Of a stretch of DNA of 64,000 bases, positions 17,323 to 25,687 are shown one piece after another; position 1 is the stretch's first letter; every line of letters starts with the position of its first letter. The stretch spans positions 124,001 to 188,000 of the forward strand of contig NZ_JABEPR010000002.1 of the NCBI RefSeq assembly GCF_013044515.1, read 5' to 3'. The position numbers and the translations under genes are program-made. The notes under the pieces were generated by a model that was not told the DNA's origin, did not search any database, and was given only the letters and a program-made list of their open reading frames with translations. Source of the stretch: Sphingomonas sp. ID1715 (lineage in GTDB: Bacteria > Pseudomonadota > Alphaproteobacteria > Sphingomonadales > Sphingomonadaceae).

Positions 17323-17627
17323 CAGCGGAAATAGCCGACCAGCCCCACGAGGAAGGCAATGACGCCGTAGGCGACGAGGCCCCCGGCCAGGAGATACTCG
17401 ATCCTAACCCTGCTTTGTCGCGGCCGCGGTGTGCCGGCGGGCCACACCTGCTCGCAGGCGACCCCGTTGAACCCGGCGCGCTGTCCCACGACCTCGACCT
17501 CCTGGCCGACCAGCCGGTGCGCTCGCCCTCCGGCGTCGAGCTCCCATGTGCCGCCGCCGTCGGCCCTAAGGACCAGGCCCACTCTTCCCCGCTCGAGACG
17601 GCCGCGCAGGTGCAGGTCGGCGTTCAT
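17322..17627 (-). CDS. DUF5818-like protein with C-terminal membrane helix
   Basis: The 101-residue protein has an N-terminal small beta domain (LRGRLERGRVGLVLRADGGG, LVGQEVEVVGQRAGFNGV) like DUF5818. It ends in one hydrophobic helix (YLLAGGLVAYGVIAFLVGLV). It is probably a membrane-anchored protein facing the cytoplasm or periplasm. The start at 17627 was chosen because it overlaps the nuclease stop by 4 bases. The longer frame upstream (to 18086) is a shadow of the nuclease gene. Confidence 0.7.
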   Translation of the reverse strand: MNADLHLRGRLERGRVGLVLRADGGGTWELDAGGRAHRLVGQEVEVVGQRAGFNGVACEQVWPAGTPRPRQSRVRIEYLLAGGLVAYGVIAFLVGLVGYFR

Positions 17628-18049
17628 CGGCAGTCCGGGCCTTTCCAGTAGCGATCCCAACGCAGGACCGTGCGCGTACGGATCATGGCGCACGACAGGT
17701 CCGTGCCTGTTGGCAACCGACACCAGGCTGCTGTCCTGTTCCCCCCCGCCGAACCTTCGGAGCGGCACGTCATCCTGGGGCCGGCGACGGCAACGTGGCC
17801 CGTCGAATTGCGTCCGCGGGCGCCGCCGAGCAGGCCCACGAGCGCGTCCCGGGCTTCCGTCGGTGAGGCGTCGGGACAGGGCTGCTTGGTTCGGCAGGTG
17901 CCGTCCATTTCGCGCGCCGCGATACCGGAGAGCCGGACGTGGGGCCCCTCCGCGCACCAGATCGGTCCATCCCCATCCCACACATGGGTCGGGGTGCATG
18001 TGAAGGTCTGTCCGGCGGCAACGATCGAGGCGGCAAGGAAGTTCAGCAT
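17624..18049 (-). CDS. Thermonuclease-family (SNase-like) protein
   Basis: The 141-residue protein has a hydrophobic N-terminus (MLNFLAASIVAAGQTFTC) that looks like a short signal peptide. The SNase-like fold shows VWDGDGPIWC, HVRLSGIAAREMDGTC, PSPTEARDAL and WCRLP. Family members are calcium-dependent secreted or periplasmic nucleases. Several canonical catalytic Arg and Glu residues are hard to place here, so activity is uncertain. It is expressed after the S24 repressor (12-base gap) and coupled to the DUF5818-like gene. Confidence 0.75.
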   Translation of the reverse strand: MLNFLAASIVAAGQTFTCTPTHVWDGDGPIWCAEGPHVRLSGIAAREMDGTCRTKQPCPDASPTEARDALVGLLGGARGRNSTGHVAVAGPRMTCRSEGSAGGNRTAAWCRLPTGTDLSCAMIRTRTVLRWDRYWKGPDCR

Positions 18050-18061
18050 GGAACGGCGGGC

Positions 18062-18706
18062 TTACTGCAGCGCACGCCCAAACCAAAGCACCCGCCCGAC
18101 AATGTTGATGCTGCGGCGCTCGAGGCCCCGCCAGCTCGGATAGGCCGGGTTGTCGCTCAGCACGGAAATCCTGCGGCCCTGCGGCTCGATCGCGATCCTC
18201 TTCACGTTGAGCGCGTCGTCCATGCGCAGAACGTAGATGCCGTCACGCAGCCGCCCCTGCCCGTCGGCGAGGTCGACCATGACTTCGTCCCCGTCGTGGA
18301 GGGTCGGCTCCATCGAGTCACCGTGCACGCCGATGATGGAAAGGCTCGACGCCTTGCTGGCGGTCAGCCGGCGGAGCCATTTCTCATCAAAGCCGAACTG
18401 GGAGCATTTGGATTCCATCTCGGCCAGCGCCCCATGACCGGCGGAAGCCTCGACGCTGAGCACGGGCACGTGGACCAGCTCGACAACCGGTCCCGAGCGG
18501 CGCTCGGGAGCCCCAAGGATCTTCTCGTCGACACCGAAGAACCGGGCGAGCACCGCGCGATCCTGCTCGTCTAGACTCCGGGGGCTCCCGCGCCGAATGT
18601 ACTGCTGGATATAGGCCGCATTGCGCCCGAGGAGGCGGGAAACCGAGGAGTAATTGTACCCTTTTTGCTGGATCAATTCGTCCAGGGCTTTGCGTGCTTC
18701 GTCCAT
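18062..18706 (-). CDS. S24 peptidase-type transcriptional repressor (LexA/CI-like)
   Basis: The 214-residue protein has an N-terminal HTH (SVSRLLGRNAAYIQQYIRRG) and a C-terminal S24 domain. The nucleophile Ser131 sits in GDSMEP, and the general base is Lys169 in LNVKRI. An Ala-Gly at 89-90 (EASAGHG) could be the self-cleavage site. Such repressors hold ICE transfer genes off until RecA filaments trigger cleavage. The start at 18706 was preferred to 18730 because GGGA lies 8 bases before it. A four-half-site operator array lies just upstream, so autoregulation is likely. Confidence 0.85.
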   Translation of the reverse strand: MDEARKALDELIQQKGYNYSSVSRLLGRNAAYIQQYIRRGSPRSLDEQDRAVLARFFGVDEKILGAPERRSGPVVELVHVPVLSVEASAGHGALAEMESKCSQFGFDEKWLRRLTASKASSLSIIGVHGDSMEPTLHDGDEVMVDLADGQGRLRDGIYVLRMDDALNVKRIAIEPQGRRISVLSDNPAYPSWRGLERRSINIVGRVLWFGRALQ

Positions 18707-18729
18707 CGCCGACGTCCCAAGTGAGTGCA

Positions 18730-18770
18730 TCTAGGAAATCCGATCCTAGACTCTAGGATGTCTTCCTAGT
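18730..18770. promoter_or_regulatory. Operator array for the S24 repressor
   Basis: Four half-sites, TCTAGGA or TCCTAGA/T, start at 18730, 18744, 18752 and 18764. TCTAGGA-7 bases-TCCTAGA is a perfect inverted repeat. ATCCTAGA-C-TCTAGGAT (18743-18759) is a perfect 17-base palindrome. TCTAGGA-5 bases-TCCTAGT forms a third pair. They lie between the divergent repressor gene and the small gene at 18813. Confidence 0.7.
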
Positions 18771-18812
18771 AGGAACATAACAGGAACGCAAGAGTGATGC
18801 GAGTCGAGTGCG

Positions 18813-18995
18813 ATGGAGCTTCTGGAACAGGTCGAGAGCTATCTGGCGCGTACTAAGGTGCGGCCGAGCACGTTTGGAAGGATGGCTGTAGGTGACCCAA
18901 GGTTTGTTCAGGATCTACGGTCGGGTCGAAGACTAAGGCGTAAAACGAAGGAGCGCGTGAGATTATATCTCGTGCAGGCCGAGGCAAGGCAGTAA
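18813..18995 (+). CDS. Small basic protein, divergent from the repressor
   Basis: The 60-residue protein (MELLEQVESYLARTKVRPST, then FGRMAVGDPRFVQDLRSGRR) has a helix-turn-helix feel and is strongly basic. Proteins with the FGR.AVGDPRFV.DLR.GR pattern are common in sphingomonads, though I know no function for them. It is divergent from the S24 repressor and probably under the same operators, like a Cro or antirepressor partner. The ribosome site is weak. Confidence 0.6.
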   Translation: MELLEQVESYLARTKVRPSTFGRMAVGDPRFVQDLRSGRRLRRKTKERVRLYLVQAEARQ

Positions 18996-19082
18996 CGCAG
19001 CGGCAGACGTCTTCGCGCTCCGGCTTGTTCGTTCGCTCTGCTCATCCATAGGAACCACCAGATTTGATCAGCATCTCGTCGA

Positions 19083-20117
19083 TTAGAGTATCGTAATGTG
19101 CTGAAGCCAATTCAGTATGCTCCGTCCCAAATGCCGAAGCAGTTCCACGATCTCTTCCTTGAACATCACGCCCAGCGTGCCAGCAGTGCCCCATAGCGCC
19201 TTCGCCATGTACTCGCGCGCCACGTCCTTGCTCTTTTCAAGGACCTTGGCTCCCTCTTGCTTAGCGATCTGAAGTATCTTCCCTGCCCAAGCGAGGAACG
19301 CTCCCGCTCGCCCGACTGCGCGCGCATCGGGCGAGTCGGATTCGAGCTCAGACTTGATCTGTTGGGCGGCAGCTTCGATCTCCGGTCCGAGCGCCGGCTG
19401 CTCATCGATTGGTCCGGGGGGTAGGTTGTGACCCATCTGAGGTGGAGGCTCGGGCTTGGCCGACCCGAGCGCCGCCAGTACGCCCTCCACGCCGGCAATC
19501 ATTTCCGCGCGCAGTTCGGTTTCCCCGGGGACGGTTAGGTCGAATTCCGCATTGTCAGCCAGATATGCAATTTCCGATGCGAGCGGATCGGCAGCCGGAC
19601 TGTGCTCGTCTGAAAGGATCGGCTCAAGCTCACCGGCATGGGCGGCCGCTAGATGCTGCACATAGCGCCCGACCTTGTCGGGTCGAACAGCCAGCGCCCA
19701 TTCACCCCTGCCCTTGTCCTGTTTCGCCGCGCCGTTGGCGCCACCAGCCTGGAGCGTCGCCGCGGTGATCTGGATCGATGGGGAGGCACCTAACGGACCC
19801 AGCCGATGCTGCACGTCGAAGCCAGCAAAAACGCCAAACTCCTCACTCCAGCCAAGTATGAGCGTCCGGCCATTCGGTTCGGGCTCGAATCCGCTGATCC
19901 CCGTGACCTGGATCCGAAACTCGGACTCGGAGCGACTCTTGCCGCCGTGGGAAAGATTCCAGATGTAGAGCTTGACCGTGTGGCTCACGCCCTCACGTTC
20001 CATCGTAAAGCGCGCGGGGTGTGTGGCGCCGTGCGTCAGGCGCGCAACTGCCCAGCCATCCGCGGCAATGGCGTCAATTGCTCGTTCGACCAGCGCTCCC
20101 TTGTTCAGGCGTGCCAT
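19083..20117 (-). CDS. X1-like domain protein with GHNLPP motif and hydrophobic tail
   Basis: The 344-residue protein has an N-terminal domain (about 20-165) whose core LYIWNLSHGGKSRSESEFRI aligns with LYIFNATRPPGGRPVGEHKV in the product of the gene ending at 25683. The strands that follow also match (GRTLILGWSEEFGVFAGFD). This resembles the methylase-associated X1 family. A linker carries MGHNLPPGP. A helical C-terminus includes a mildly hydrophobic stretch (AKALWGTAGTLGVMFKEEI) and ends SILNWLQHITIL. It is the last gene of the seven-gene operon, 10 bases after the 122-residue gene. It could be the effector, possibly membrane-active, which is inference. Confidence 0.75.
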   Translation of the reverse strand: MARLNKGALVERAIDAIAADGWAVARLTHGATHPARFTMEREGVSHTVKLYIWNLSHGGKSRSESEFRIQVTGISGFEPEPNGRTLILGWSEEFGVFAGFDVQHRLGPLGASPSIQITAATLQAGGANGAAKQDKGRGEWALAVRPDKVGRYVQHLAAAHAGELEPILSDEHSPAADPLASEIAYLADNAEFDLTVPGETELRAEMIAGVEGVLAALGSAKPEPPPQMGHNLPPGPIDEQPALGPEIEAAAQQIKSELESDSPDARAVGRAGAFLAWAGKILQIAKQEGAKVLEKSKDVAREYMAKALWGTAGTLGVMFKEEIVELLRHLGRSILNWLQHITIL

Positions 20118-20127
20118 CCGTTTCTAC

Positions 20128-20496
20128 CTATCCCGCCTTGGTGGCGAACAGCACTCCGGCAACGTCAGGAGGAAGCGCATCGCCCTTATCGAACAGCCGC
20201 AGCCCTTCGTTCATGAGGTGCTCGACCAAGCGGTATGGTTGGCTCTCATCAGGGAACAGCGCCTCGACGACCGCCTTCAGCGCGCCGTCTGAATCCACAC
20301 TCCCGACATTCCACTTGGTACCGGCGCCCTCGGTCGTCCCCCGTCTGGCACCATTGTTGATGGCGTGCGCCATCGCGAATTTCGCCGCCTCGATCTCAGA
20401 AGCGAACAGGCCTTCGGCCGCCAAGGCAGCAAGGACGCGCTCGTTTCCTGGGGTGATCCCGATGGTCTTCTTGTCGACAGTCTTCTCTACAGCCAT
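20128..20496 (-). CDS. Unrecognised 122-residue operon protein
   Basis: The small, mostly helical protein begins MAVEKTVDKKTIGITPGNER and continues VLAALAAEGLFASEIEAAKF, with a C-terminal block PYRLVEHLMNEGLRLF. I do not recognise the family. Its size and its place next to a DndD-like ATPase recall DndE in DNA phosphorothioation operons, but I see no sequence match. There are 10-base gaps on both sides. It is likely a DNA-binding or adaptor subunit. Confidence 0.75.
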   Translation of the reverse strand: MAVEKTVDKKTIGITPGNERVLAALAAEGLFASEIEAAKFAMAHAINNGARRGTTEGAGTKWNVGSVDSDGALKAVVEALFPDESQPYRLVEHLMNEGLRLFDKGDALPPDVAGVLFATKAG

Positions 20497-20506
20497 CGCC
20501 TACCTC

Positions 20507-22471
20507 CTATCGCTTCACGAGTTCGGTATGACGGGCAGACTGCCGCTCCAGCGCCCATTCTGCGCGAAGCCGGCCCTTGAGAGCCTCACGCGCACGCGCC
20601 GGCGGCAGTTCCTCCTCATACACCAATAGAACGACCTGATCGGCCATGTCCGGAAGCACCTCGACGATACGTGACCGGTGCCCGCCATCGAGACGGCCGA
20701 ACGGTGAGTCGATCACAATCGGCCCCCGAAGCTGAGCGTTGTTCTGAAGAGCAGCGACGAGCGACAGCGCGACCACGTGCTCCGCACCAGCCGAGCGGAT
20801 AGGAATATCAGTCCCGTCGCGATGGACGATCGTCAGACCATAGCTGTCGTTGATGCGCAGGCCGGCATAGTCTTGTTCGGTTGTCAGCTGCTGGAAGTAA
20901 CGGCTCGCGTCCGCCTCGACCCGATGACGCAATTGGTCACGGTAGACGTCGACGCTATCCTTGAACAACTCGTACAACCTGCTGGCCAAATCCCGGCGGC
21001 GACGCTCGGAGTCCATCTGACCGCCGGCCAATTTATCAAGCCGCTTCTGGATGTTGTCCCTGTAGGTTGCGTTAGCGGCAAGCTTTTCGGTCGTCGCTTT
21101 CACGCCTTCCTCAAGGGCAGCGATCTGCCGCACGACGGAGTCATACTCCCCCCGGAGGCCTTTCAGTTCGTCCTCTGCGTCGCCAGTCAGCTGCTTGCCG
21201 ATTTCCTCGATCTCGGCCGACTTCGAGTAGACCTCGCGCTTGCGCTCCTCCAAATCGGACCAAAGCAGACGAAGCGCCTCGGGATTTGAGTCCGCCAGCT
21301 GTGCATCCAGCGCATCCAGGCGTCGCCGAACGCCAGCGAGCTCACGCTGATCGGCTTCGGGAGAGCCGTCGGCACCCCCCGGAAGCAAGGAGCGGATCTT
21401 CGCCTGTGCATCGGGCGATACGATCTGGAGACATGTGGGGCACGCTGGGTCATGTCCTTCCGCCAGGCTGTGCAGGACCTGCGCCCGCGTAACCGCGCTT
21501 TGCAGTTCGGCCTCCCGAGTTCGATGGGCGCTCACCGCCGCTGCCAGCTGTGGCCGAATGACGGCGGACCAAGCCGGCGCCATTGCCTTGGATATCTCTT
21601 CCTTCTTTTTCTGAATGAGTCCTTCAAGCGCCTCGACCTCGCCGGCGAGCCGGTCGCGCTTGTCCAGCAGAGACGCCATGCGTTCACGACGACGCATGTC
21701 GTCCTCGATTGCGACCTTCCTAGCCCGGAGGATTTCGAGGTCTTTCTCATGCCGGAACAGGTCCGCGGTCAGCACCTCGCGTTCCTCGACAAGACTCTGA
21801 AGCTGATTGCCGAATTCTCTCGTCTTCTGATCGCCCTGTGCGGCGAGCGCTACCCGTTCTTCGGCCTTGTCGAGCGCCGCCTTCAGACTGTCGCGCGACT
21901 TGGTGAGCGTCGGTAGGCCCAAGATGCGTTCGATCGCCTGGCTGATCTTCGGCCCCATGTCGGTGTCGCCGTGCAGCAGGTCCTCGTATTCCTGTAGCAA
22001 CTCGCCATCGAACAGAAAGAAGCGCGCGATCTGTTCGGGGAGGATGCGTTCCAGTTCCAGCGCCGCCTGCTGCGCGGGCAGGATATGCCCCCCCCGCTCC
22101 AGATAGTAGTCAGCGACGTAGTCTTCATGTCCAGTTGGCGAACCGACTCCGGCTTTGGGGCGGCCGGTTCGCGTCAGCCGGTATTCCGCACCGGCGTGCG
22201 TGAGCTGCAGCCGAACCTCGAAACTGCGTGCACCCTCCGCGCGCGCCTCCCAGTTGATCATGTCGTGGAATGACACCGCTCGCCGTCCGCGGCCAATGAT
22301 CTTGCCGAAAAGAGCGAACCGGAAGGCGTTTAGCAACGTCGTCTTGCCGCGCATGTTCTCGCCGTAAAAGACCGTGACGCCTTCTTCATCAGGGAGGTCG
22401 AATGCCTGTTCACCCTTGAATGCGCCGAAGTCCTTTAGGTGAAGAGACTTGATCCGAAGCATCAGTTGCAC
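20507..22471 (-). CDS. DndD-like SMC/Rad50-type ATPase
   Basis: The 654-residue protein has Walker A YGENMRGKTTLLNAF near residues 35-49, long coiled coils (about 185-540) broken by a zinc-hook CPTC near 343, and a C-terminal Walker B IVIDSPFGRLD near 582. The size and the FFLFDGELLQEYEDLL segment fit the DndD/AAA_23 branch rather than true SMC. DndD-type ATPases support DNA modification or restriction complexes. No dndA or dndC sulfur genes are present, so the partner chemistry here is presumably methylation. It overlaps the 65-residue gene by 10 bases. Confidence 0.85.
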   Translation of the reverse strand: MQLMLRIKSLHLKDFGAFKGEQAFDLPDEEGVTVFYGENMRGKTTLLNAFRFALFGKIIGRGRRAVSFHDMINWEARAEGARSFEVRLQLTHAGAEYRLTRTGRPKAGVGSPTGHEDYVADYYLERGGHILPAQQAALELERILPEQIARFFLFDGELLQEYEDLLHGDTDMGPKISQAIERILGLPTLTKSRDSLKAALDKAEERVALAAQGDQKTREFGNQLQSLVEEREVLTADLFRHEKDLEILRARKVAIEDDMRRRERMASLLDKRDRLAGEVEALEGLIQKKKEEISKAMAPAWSAVIRPQLAAAVSAHRTREAELQSAVTRAQVLHSLAEGHDPACPTCLQIVSPDAQAKIRSLLPGGADGSPEADQRELAGVRRRLDALDAQLADSNPEALRLLWSDLEERKREVYSKSAEIEEIGKQLTGDAEDELKGLRGEYDSVVRQIAALEEGVKATTEKLAANATYRDNIQKRLDKLAGGQMDSERRRRDLASRLYELFKDSVDVYRDQLRHRVEADASRYFQQLTTEQDYAGLRINDSYGLTIVHRDGTDIPIRSAGAEHVVALSLVAALQNNAQLRGPIVIDSPFGRLDGGHRSRIVEVLPDMADQVVLLVYEEELPPARAREALKGRLRAEWALERQSARHTELVKR

Positions 22472-22659
22472 TCCGCCGCGCGCTTCGCGATCGCCTCGTC
22501 GATCAACCGAGCGACGTTATCCGGTACGACGCCGTCGGCGTGCAGGCGCAGAATCTCCAGCACCAGATCTCGATCAACATCCGGAAAGCGCTCCGAACGC
22601 ACTCTCTCGATGGTGTCCGCGACCGATGCATTACGGTTAGCGTGCGCGTCGTCAGGCAT
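22462..22659 (-). CDS. DNA-modification-system-associated small protein
   Basis: This 65-residue acidic helical protein (FPDVDRDLVLEILRLHADGV, then PDNVARLIDEAIAKRA) overlaps the helicase gene by 8 bases and the ATPase gene by 10 bases. Such tight packing points to a stoichiometric subunit or translational coupling device. It resembles small proteins annotated as DNA modification system-associated, as far as I recall. The function is unknown. Confidence 0.7.
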   Translation of the reverse strand: MPDDAHANRNASVADTIERVRSERFPDVDRDLVLEILRLHADGVVPDNVARLIDEAIAKRAAECN

Positions 22660-24808
22660 CTGTCATCTCCATCTCGTCTGTCTCGTTGTCCAATTCGAAT
22701 CCATTTTCGGTGAGGCTGGCCCAGTCGAACCCTGCGGCCGCCGCAAGGCGACGAAGGTCGGCCACAGCCCCCGGATTTACTGCGTGACTGCCAAACTCGA
22801 TCGCTCTCGCCAATTCGCCCTTCAGGATCGAGCCGCCCATCGCGTCATCGTCGTCCATTTCGGGGGCCACGATCACGTCGTGCAGGTGCGCCAGCGCCTT
22901 GCCCGGCGATCGTCTGAGCACCCGGCCGCGCCTCTGGATGAACTCGCGCGGGTTCTTCGATGAGGCGAGGATCAGCGCATGCGTGACGGAGGGAATGTCC
23001 ACACCTTCGTCGAGGCAGCGGATCGACACCACCACGCCGCCGCGTTCGCCGAACACCTCCAGCGTCCGAGCGCGATCTCCGATCATTGCGCTATGATATT
23101 CGTACACGTCGCCAACGCCCGACTGGGCAATCGAGCGCTTGACTTCAGCAAGCTGATCCTGGTCGTCGCAGTACACGATCCAGCGCTGCCCGGAGCGATA
23201 GGCGTCGGCCAGGATGCGGCCAGCCAAAGCGACCTTCGCGCGAGCGCCCTTCACAATCCTTGCCCGGCGGATCAGCAGCAGCTTGAGGCGAGCAGAAAGG
23301 CTATCCGACCCGTCGCCACCACCGGCCATCGAACGGGCGTAAAGACGGCGGAACTCGTCGGTCGCCTTTATCCAGTCTGCACGTTCGTCATCCTGGAGCG
23401 CAACCGTGTGGACATTGTATGCGTATGGCGTCAGCGCTCCCGCCTTGATCGCGTCCTCCAGCCCGAAAGGCGGCGGAACGATTCCCTCGAAGTAGTCCAT
23501 GATCAGCGCCGTTCCCTCGGGGTCGCCGGCGCGCTCGGGAGTGGCGCTCAGACCGAGCCGTGCACCCGTATCCAGTGCCAGCAGCTGACTCGCGCTGGTC
23601 GCACCGAGTCTGTGCACCTCGTCGGCGATCATCAAGAGGTGCTGCCCACCAACGATTAGACCGCGAAACTCGTCGCTAGAGGCGGTCTGGATTGTGGCCA
23701 GAACGGCGCGAGGCGCTCCTTCTCCCGGGCGGCTCCATGTTCGCAGACGCGCTCCATCGCGCCACCTAGCGTGCCCGCCGCCACAGACCATCAACTGCAG
23801 GCCGGCATCTCCGAAGGCGCCGCGAAGCTCCTCGTCCCATTGTTTCAGGAGCAGATCGCTCGGAACGAGGATGAGCGGGATTTCGTCCCGGCCGAGACCG
23901 TCCCGGATCGCACACAGCGCAGTGAACGTCTTGCCGGATCCGGTCGCATGCTTGAAAATGCCCCGGCGGCCCCGGGCCTCCCATGCCTCGAGGGCGGCGA
24001 CCTGATGGGGTCGCGGCGTGCGCCCGCCCGATTTTCCTGCCTCAGCCGACCACCGGGCGGCCTGATCGAGCTCGAGACAGATTTCATCGACGAATTCAGG
24101 CCAGCGCCCCGCGTCCGCGGCGGATACGATGGCGTTTCTTGCTGTGTCCGGAAGGGCGCGAACGGTGATGCCCGGCCACTCATCCTCCCACACCTTCTCG
24201 AAATAATCGGCCTCGTCGATGACGCGAAGGCGCTCGCCTTCGTCACGCCAGCTCGCAAACACATCGACGGATTCGAGATTGCCATCGCGCGCAAGGCCCG
24301 GCCACGTCTCGTTCATCGATCCTTTGAACGCCACACGATCGCCAAAGCTGTCGCCGAGAATGCCTACCTTGTCGTGGAAGAGGCGCTTCGGCCGGCCACC
24401 GGCCTCATTGCCGACCCAGGCGATTTTGCAGTCAATCACACCTGCAGAGACGAGCGACGCCAAAACCACTGCCGGCTTCGCCAAACCTTCCGTCGCCATC
24501 AGTTCCCTGAAGGATTCAGCTATCGCACGGCCGGCCTCAATCTCTGCGCGTTCGGTATACCCTTCGCGCAATGCCTCGTGGTCGCCTTCCGACAAGATGG
24601 GTGAGCAGATCAGCCGCATCTTGCCGCCTGCCGCAACGAATTCCTTGAGGCTCGGCCATGCGAGGAGAAAGATGGTGCTCGAGAAGAAACCGACCGCTCG
24701 GTCGTACGTCACCGACGCGCGAACCGCCGGTAGGTAGAAGCCTTCTGCGACGTCGTCTTCGGGCTTGTGATAGGCCCGCTTGAAATCATGATCGCGGAGC
24801 CGGCCCAT
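22652..24808 (-). CDS. PLD-nuclease / SF2 helicase fusion, Dnd-restriction-like
   Basis: The 718-residue protein has an N-terminal phospholipase D-type nuclease domain. HDK lies at 145-147 and GSMNET at 163-168, forming one HxK...N site, so dimerisation is needed for a full active site. An SF2 helicase follows, with ATGSGKT at 288-294, MIADEVHRL, GLSATPER and FIQRRGRVLRR. This layout is that of restriction proteins linked to DNA phosphorothioation and DISARM-like systems. It probably translocates on and cuts unmodified DNA. Its ATG shares a base with the preceding stop (TGATG). Confidence 0.87.
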   Translation of the reverse strand: MGRLRDHDFKRAYHKPEDDVAEGFYLPAVRASVTYDRAVGFFSSTIFLLAWPSLKEFVAAGGKMRLICSPILSEGDHEALREGYTERAEIEAGRAIAESFRELMATEGLAKPAVVLASLVSAGVIDCKIAWVGNEAGGRPKRLFHDKVGILGDSFGDRVAFKGSMNETWPGLARDGNLESVDVFASWRDEGERLRVIDEADYFEKVWEDEWPGITVRALPDTARNAIVSAADAGRWPEFVDEICLELDQAARWSAEAGKSGGRTPRPHQVAALEAWEARGRRGIFKHATGSGKTFTALCAIRDGLGRDEIPLILVPSDLLLKQWDEELRGAFGDAGLQLMVCGGGHARWRDGARLRTWSRPGEGAPRAVLATIQTASSDEFRGLIVGGQHLLMIADEVHRLGATSASQLLALDTGARLGLSATPERAGDPEGTALIMDYFEGIVPPPFGLEDAIKAGALTPYAYNVHTVALQDDERADWIKATDEFRRLYARSMAGGGDGSDSLSARLKLLLIRRARIVKGARAKVALAGRILADAYRSGQRWIVYCDDQDQLAEVKRSIAQSGVGDVYEYHSAMIGDRARTLEVFGERGGVVVSIRCLDEGVDIPSVTHALILASSKNPREFIQRRGRVLRRSPGKALAHLHDVIVAPEMDDDDAMGGSILKGELARAIEFGSHAVNPGAVADLRRLAAAAGFDWASLTENGFELDNETDEMEMTDA

Positions 24809-25683
24809 CAGGCGCGGGCCATGCGGTCGCGAGTTATCTCCACGCGGCGGACCAAGGCATCCGCCAAACGCGCCGGTGGACAGGCGAGCAAAGTCTCGGT
24901 GACGGCATCGCCGCCCGCAGGCCGCAGCCTTCGCTCCTGCTCGGCAATCTTCCCGGCGGTCGCTTCGATGATGGTGGTCGCCTTAACCTGCACATTCCGC
25001 GACCAGGCGAAATCGGTGTAGAGCCCGGCGTCCCAAAGGACGAACACATCCTCCTCCGCCGCGTAGCCCGCCAGCAGGACGATACGGCCGCCGGTCTGGT
25101 CGAAACTAGCACGCTGACCGCGCTTCTGACCGGGAACAATCAGCTGCACCTTGTGCTCGCCGACAGGTCTGCCGCCCGGCGGCCGCGTCGCATTGAAGAT
25201 ATACAGGCGCACGCGCGAGGGTAGCGGCGTAGCAAGGTCCGCCTCGAGTGGCTTGTGCTCGAGATCGGTGTGCGACCGCACCCCCGCACCAAGCGCCCTG
25301 ATAAAACGCCGATGGAGCTCCGCCTGAGGAACGCGCTCGGTCAGTAGGTTCATGGCTTGCCCGGTATCATCTTGCCCGGGCAGTTCGTCGGGAACCGGAG
25401 CCGGGGGAATGGCACCATGCGGCGACTGCGAGATGCCGCCCATGATCTCGGAGGTAATCGCCTGAACATTCGCTCCCGCGGCCACGCTGGCGAGCCAATG
25501 TTCGAAGTGATCGCGGCGCAGTCGCCATTGGCCACGAAGCTTGAAGCCGGGCAGTTCGCCGTCGGCAAGCATTGCTGTGACCGTGCGCTCGCCTAGCTTC
25601 AGGCGAGTCGCCACGTCACGAATGGTCAAAATATCATCCAATTCGAGTAGCCTATCCTGCCAGCTAACGCCATTTTTCCGCAT
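24808..25683 (-). CDS. HTH plus methylase-associated X1-like domain protein
   Basis: The 291-residue protein starts with an excisionase/MerR-like helix-turn-helix (residues 17-66: ILTIRDVATRLKLGERTV, then GFKLRGQWRLRRDHFEHWL). It ends with a beta-rich domain (about 155-245: RVRLYIFNATRPPGG, then GRIVLLAGY and FVLWDAG) resembling the methylase-associated X1 family. X1 domains are found next to DNA methylases in defence loci and may recognise DNA or modification state. No Shine-Dalgarno is visible. A 19-base palindrome and a phased AGCT array lie just upstream, so it may regulate its own expression. Confidence 0.8.
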   Translation of the reverse strand: MRKNGVSWQDRLLELDDILTIRDVATRLKLGERTVTAMLADGELPGFKLRGQWRLRRDHFEHWLASVAAGANVQAITSEIMGGISQSPHGAIPPAPVPDELPGQDDTGQAMNLLTERVPQAELHRRFIRALGAGVRSHTDLEHKPLEADLATPLPSRVRLYIFNATRPPGGRPVGEHKVQLIVPGQKRGQRASFDQTGGRIVLLAGYAAEEDVFVLWDAGLYTDFAWSRNVQVKATTIIEATAGKIAEQERRLRPAGGDAVTETLLACPPARLADALVRRVEITRDRMARA

Positions 25684-25687
25684 ACTG

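Noticed and set aside
19083-24808. DNA phosphorothioation (Dnd) system
   Set aside because: The helicase and DndD-like ATPase suggested it, but no cysteine desulfurase, PAPS-reductase-like dndC or dndB is present. A methyltransferase takes the modification position.
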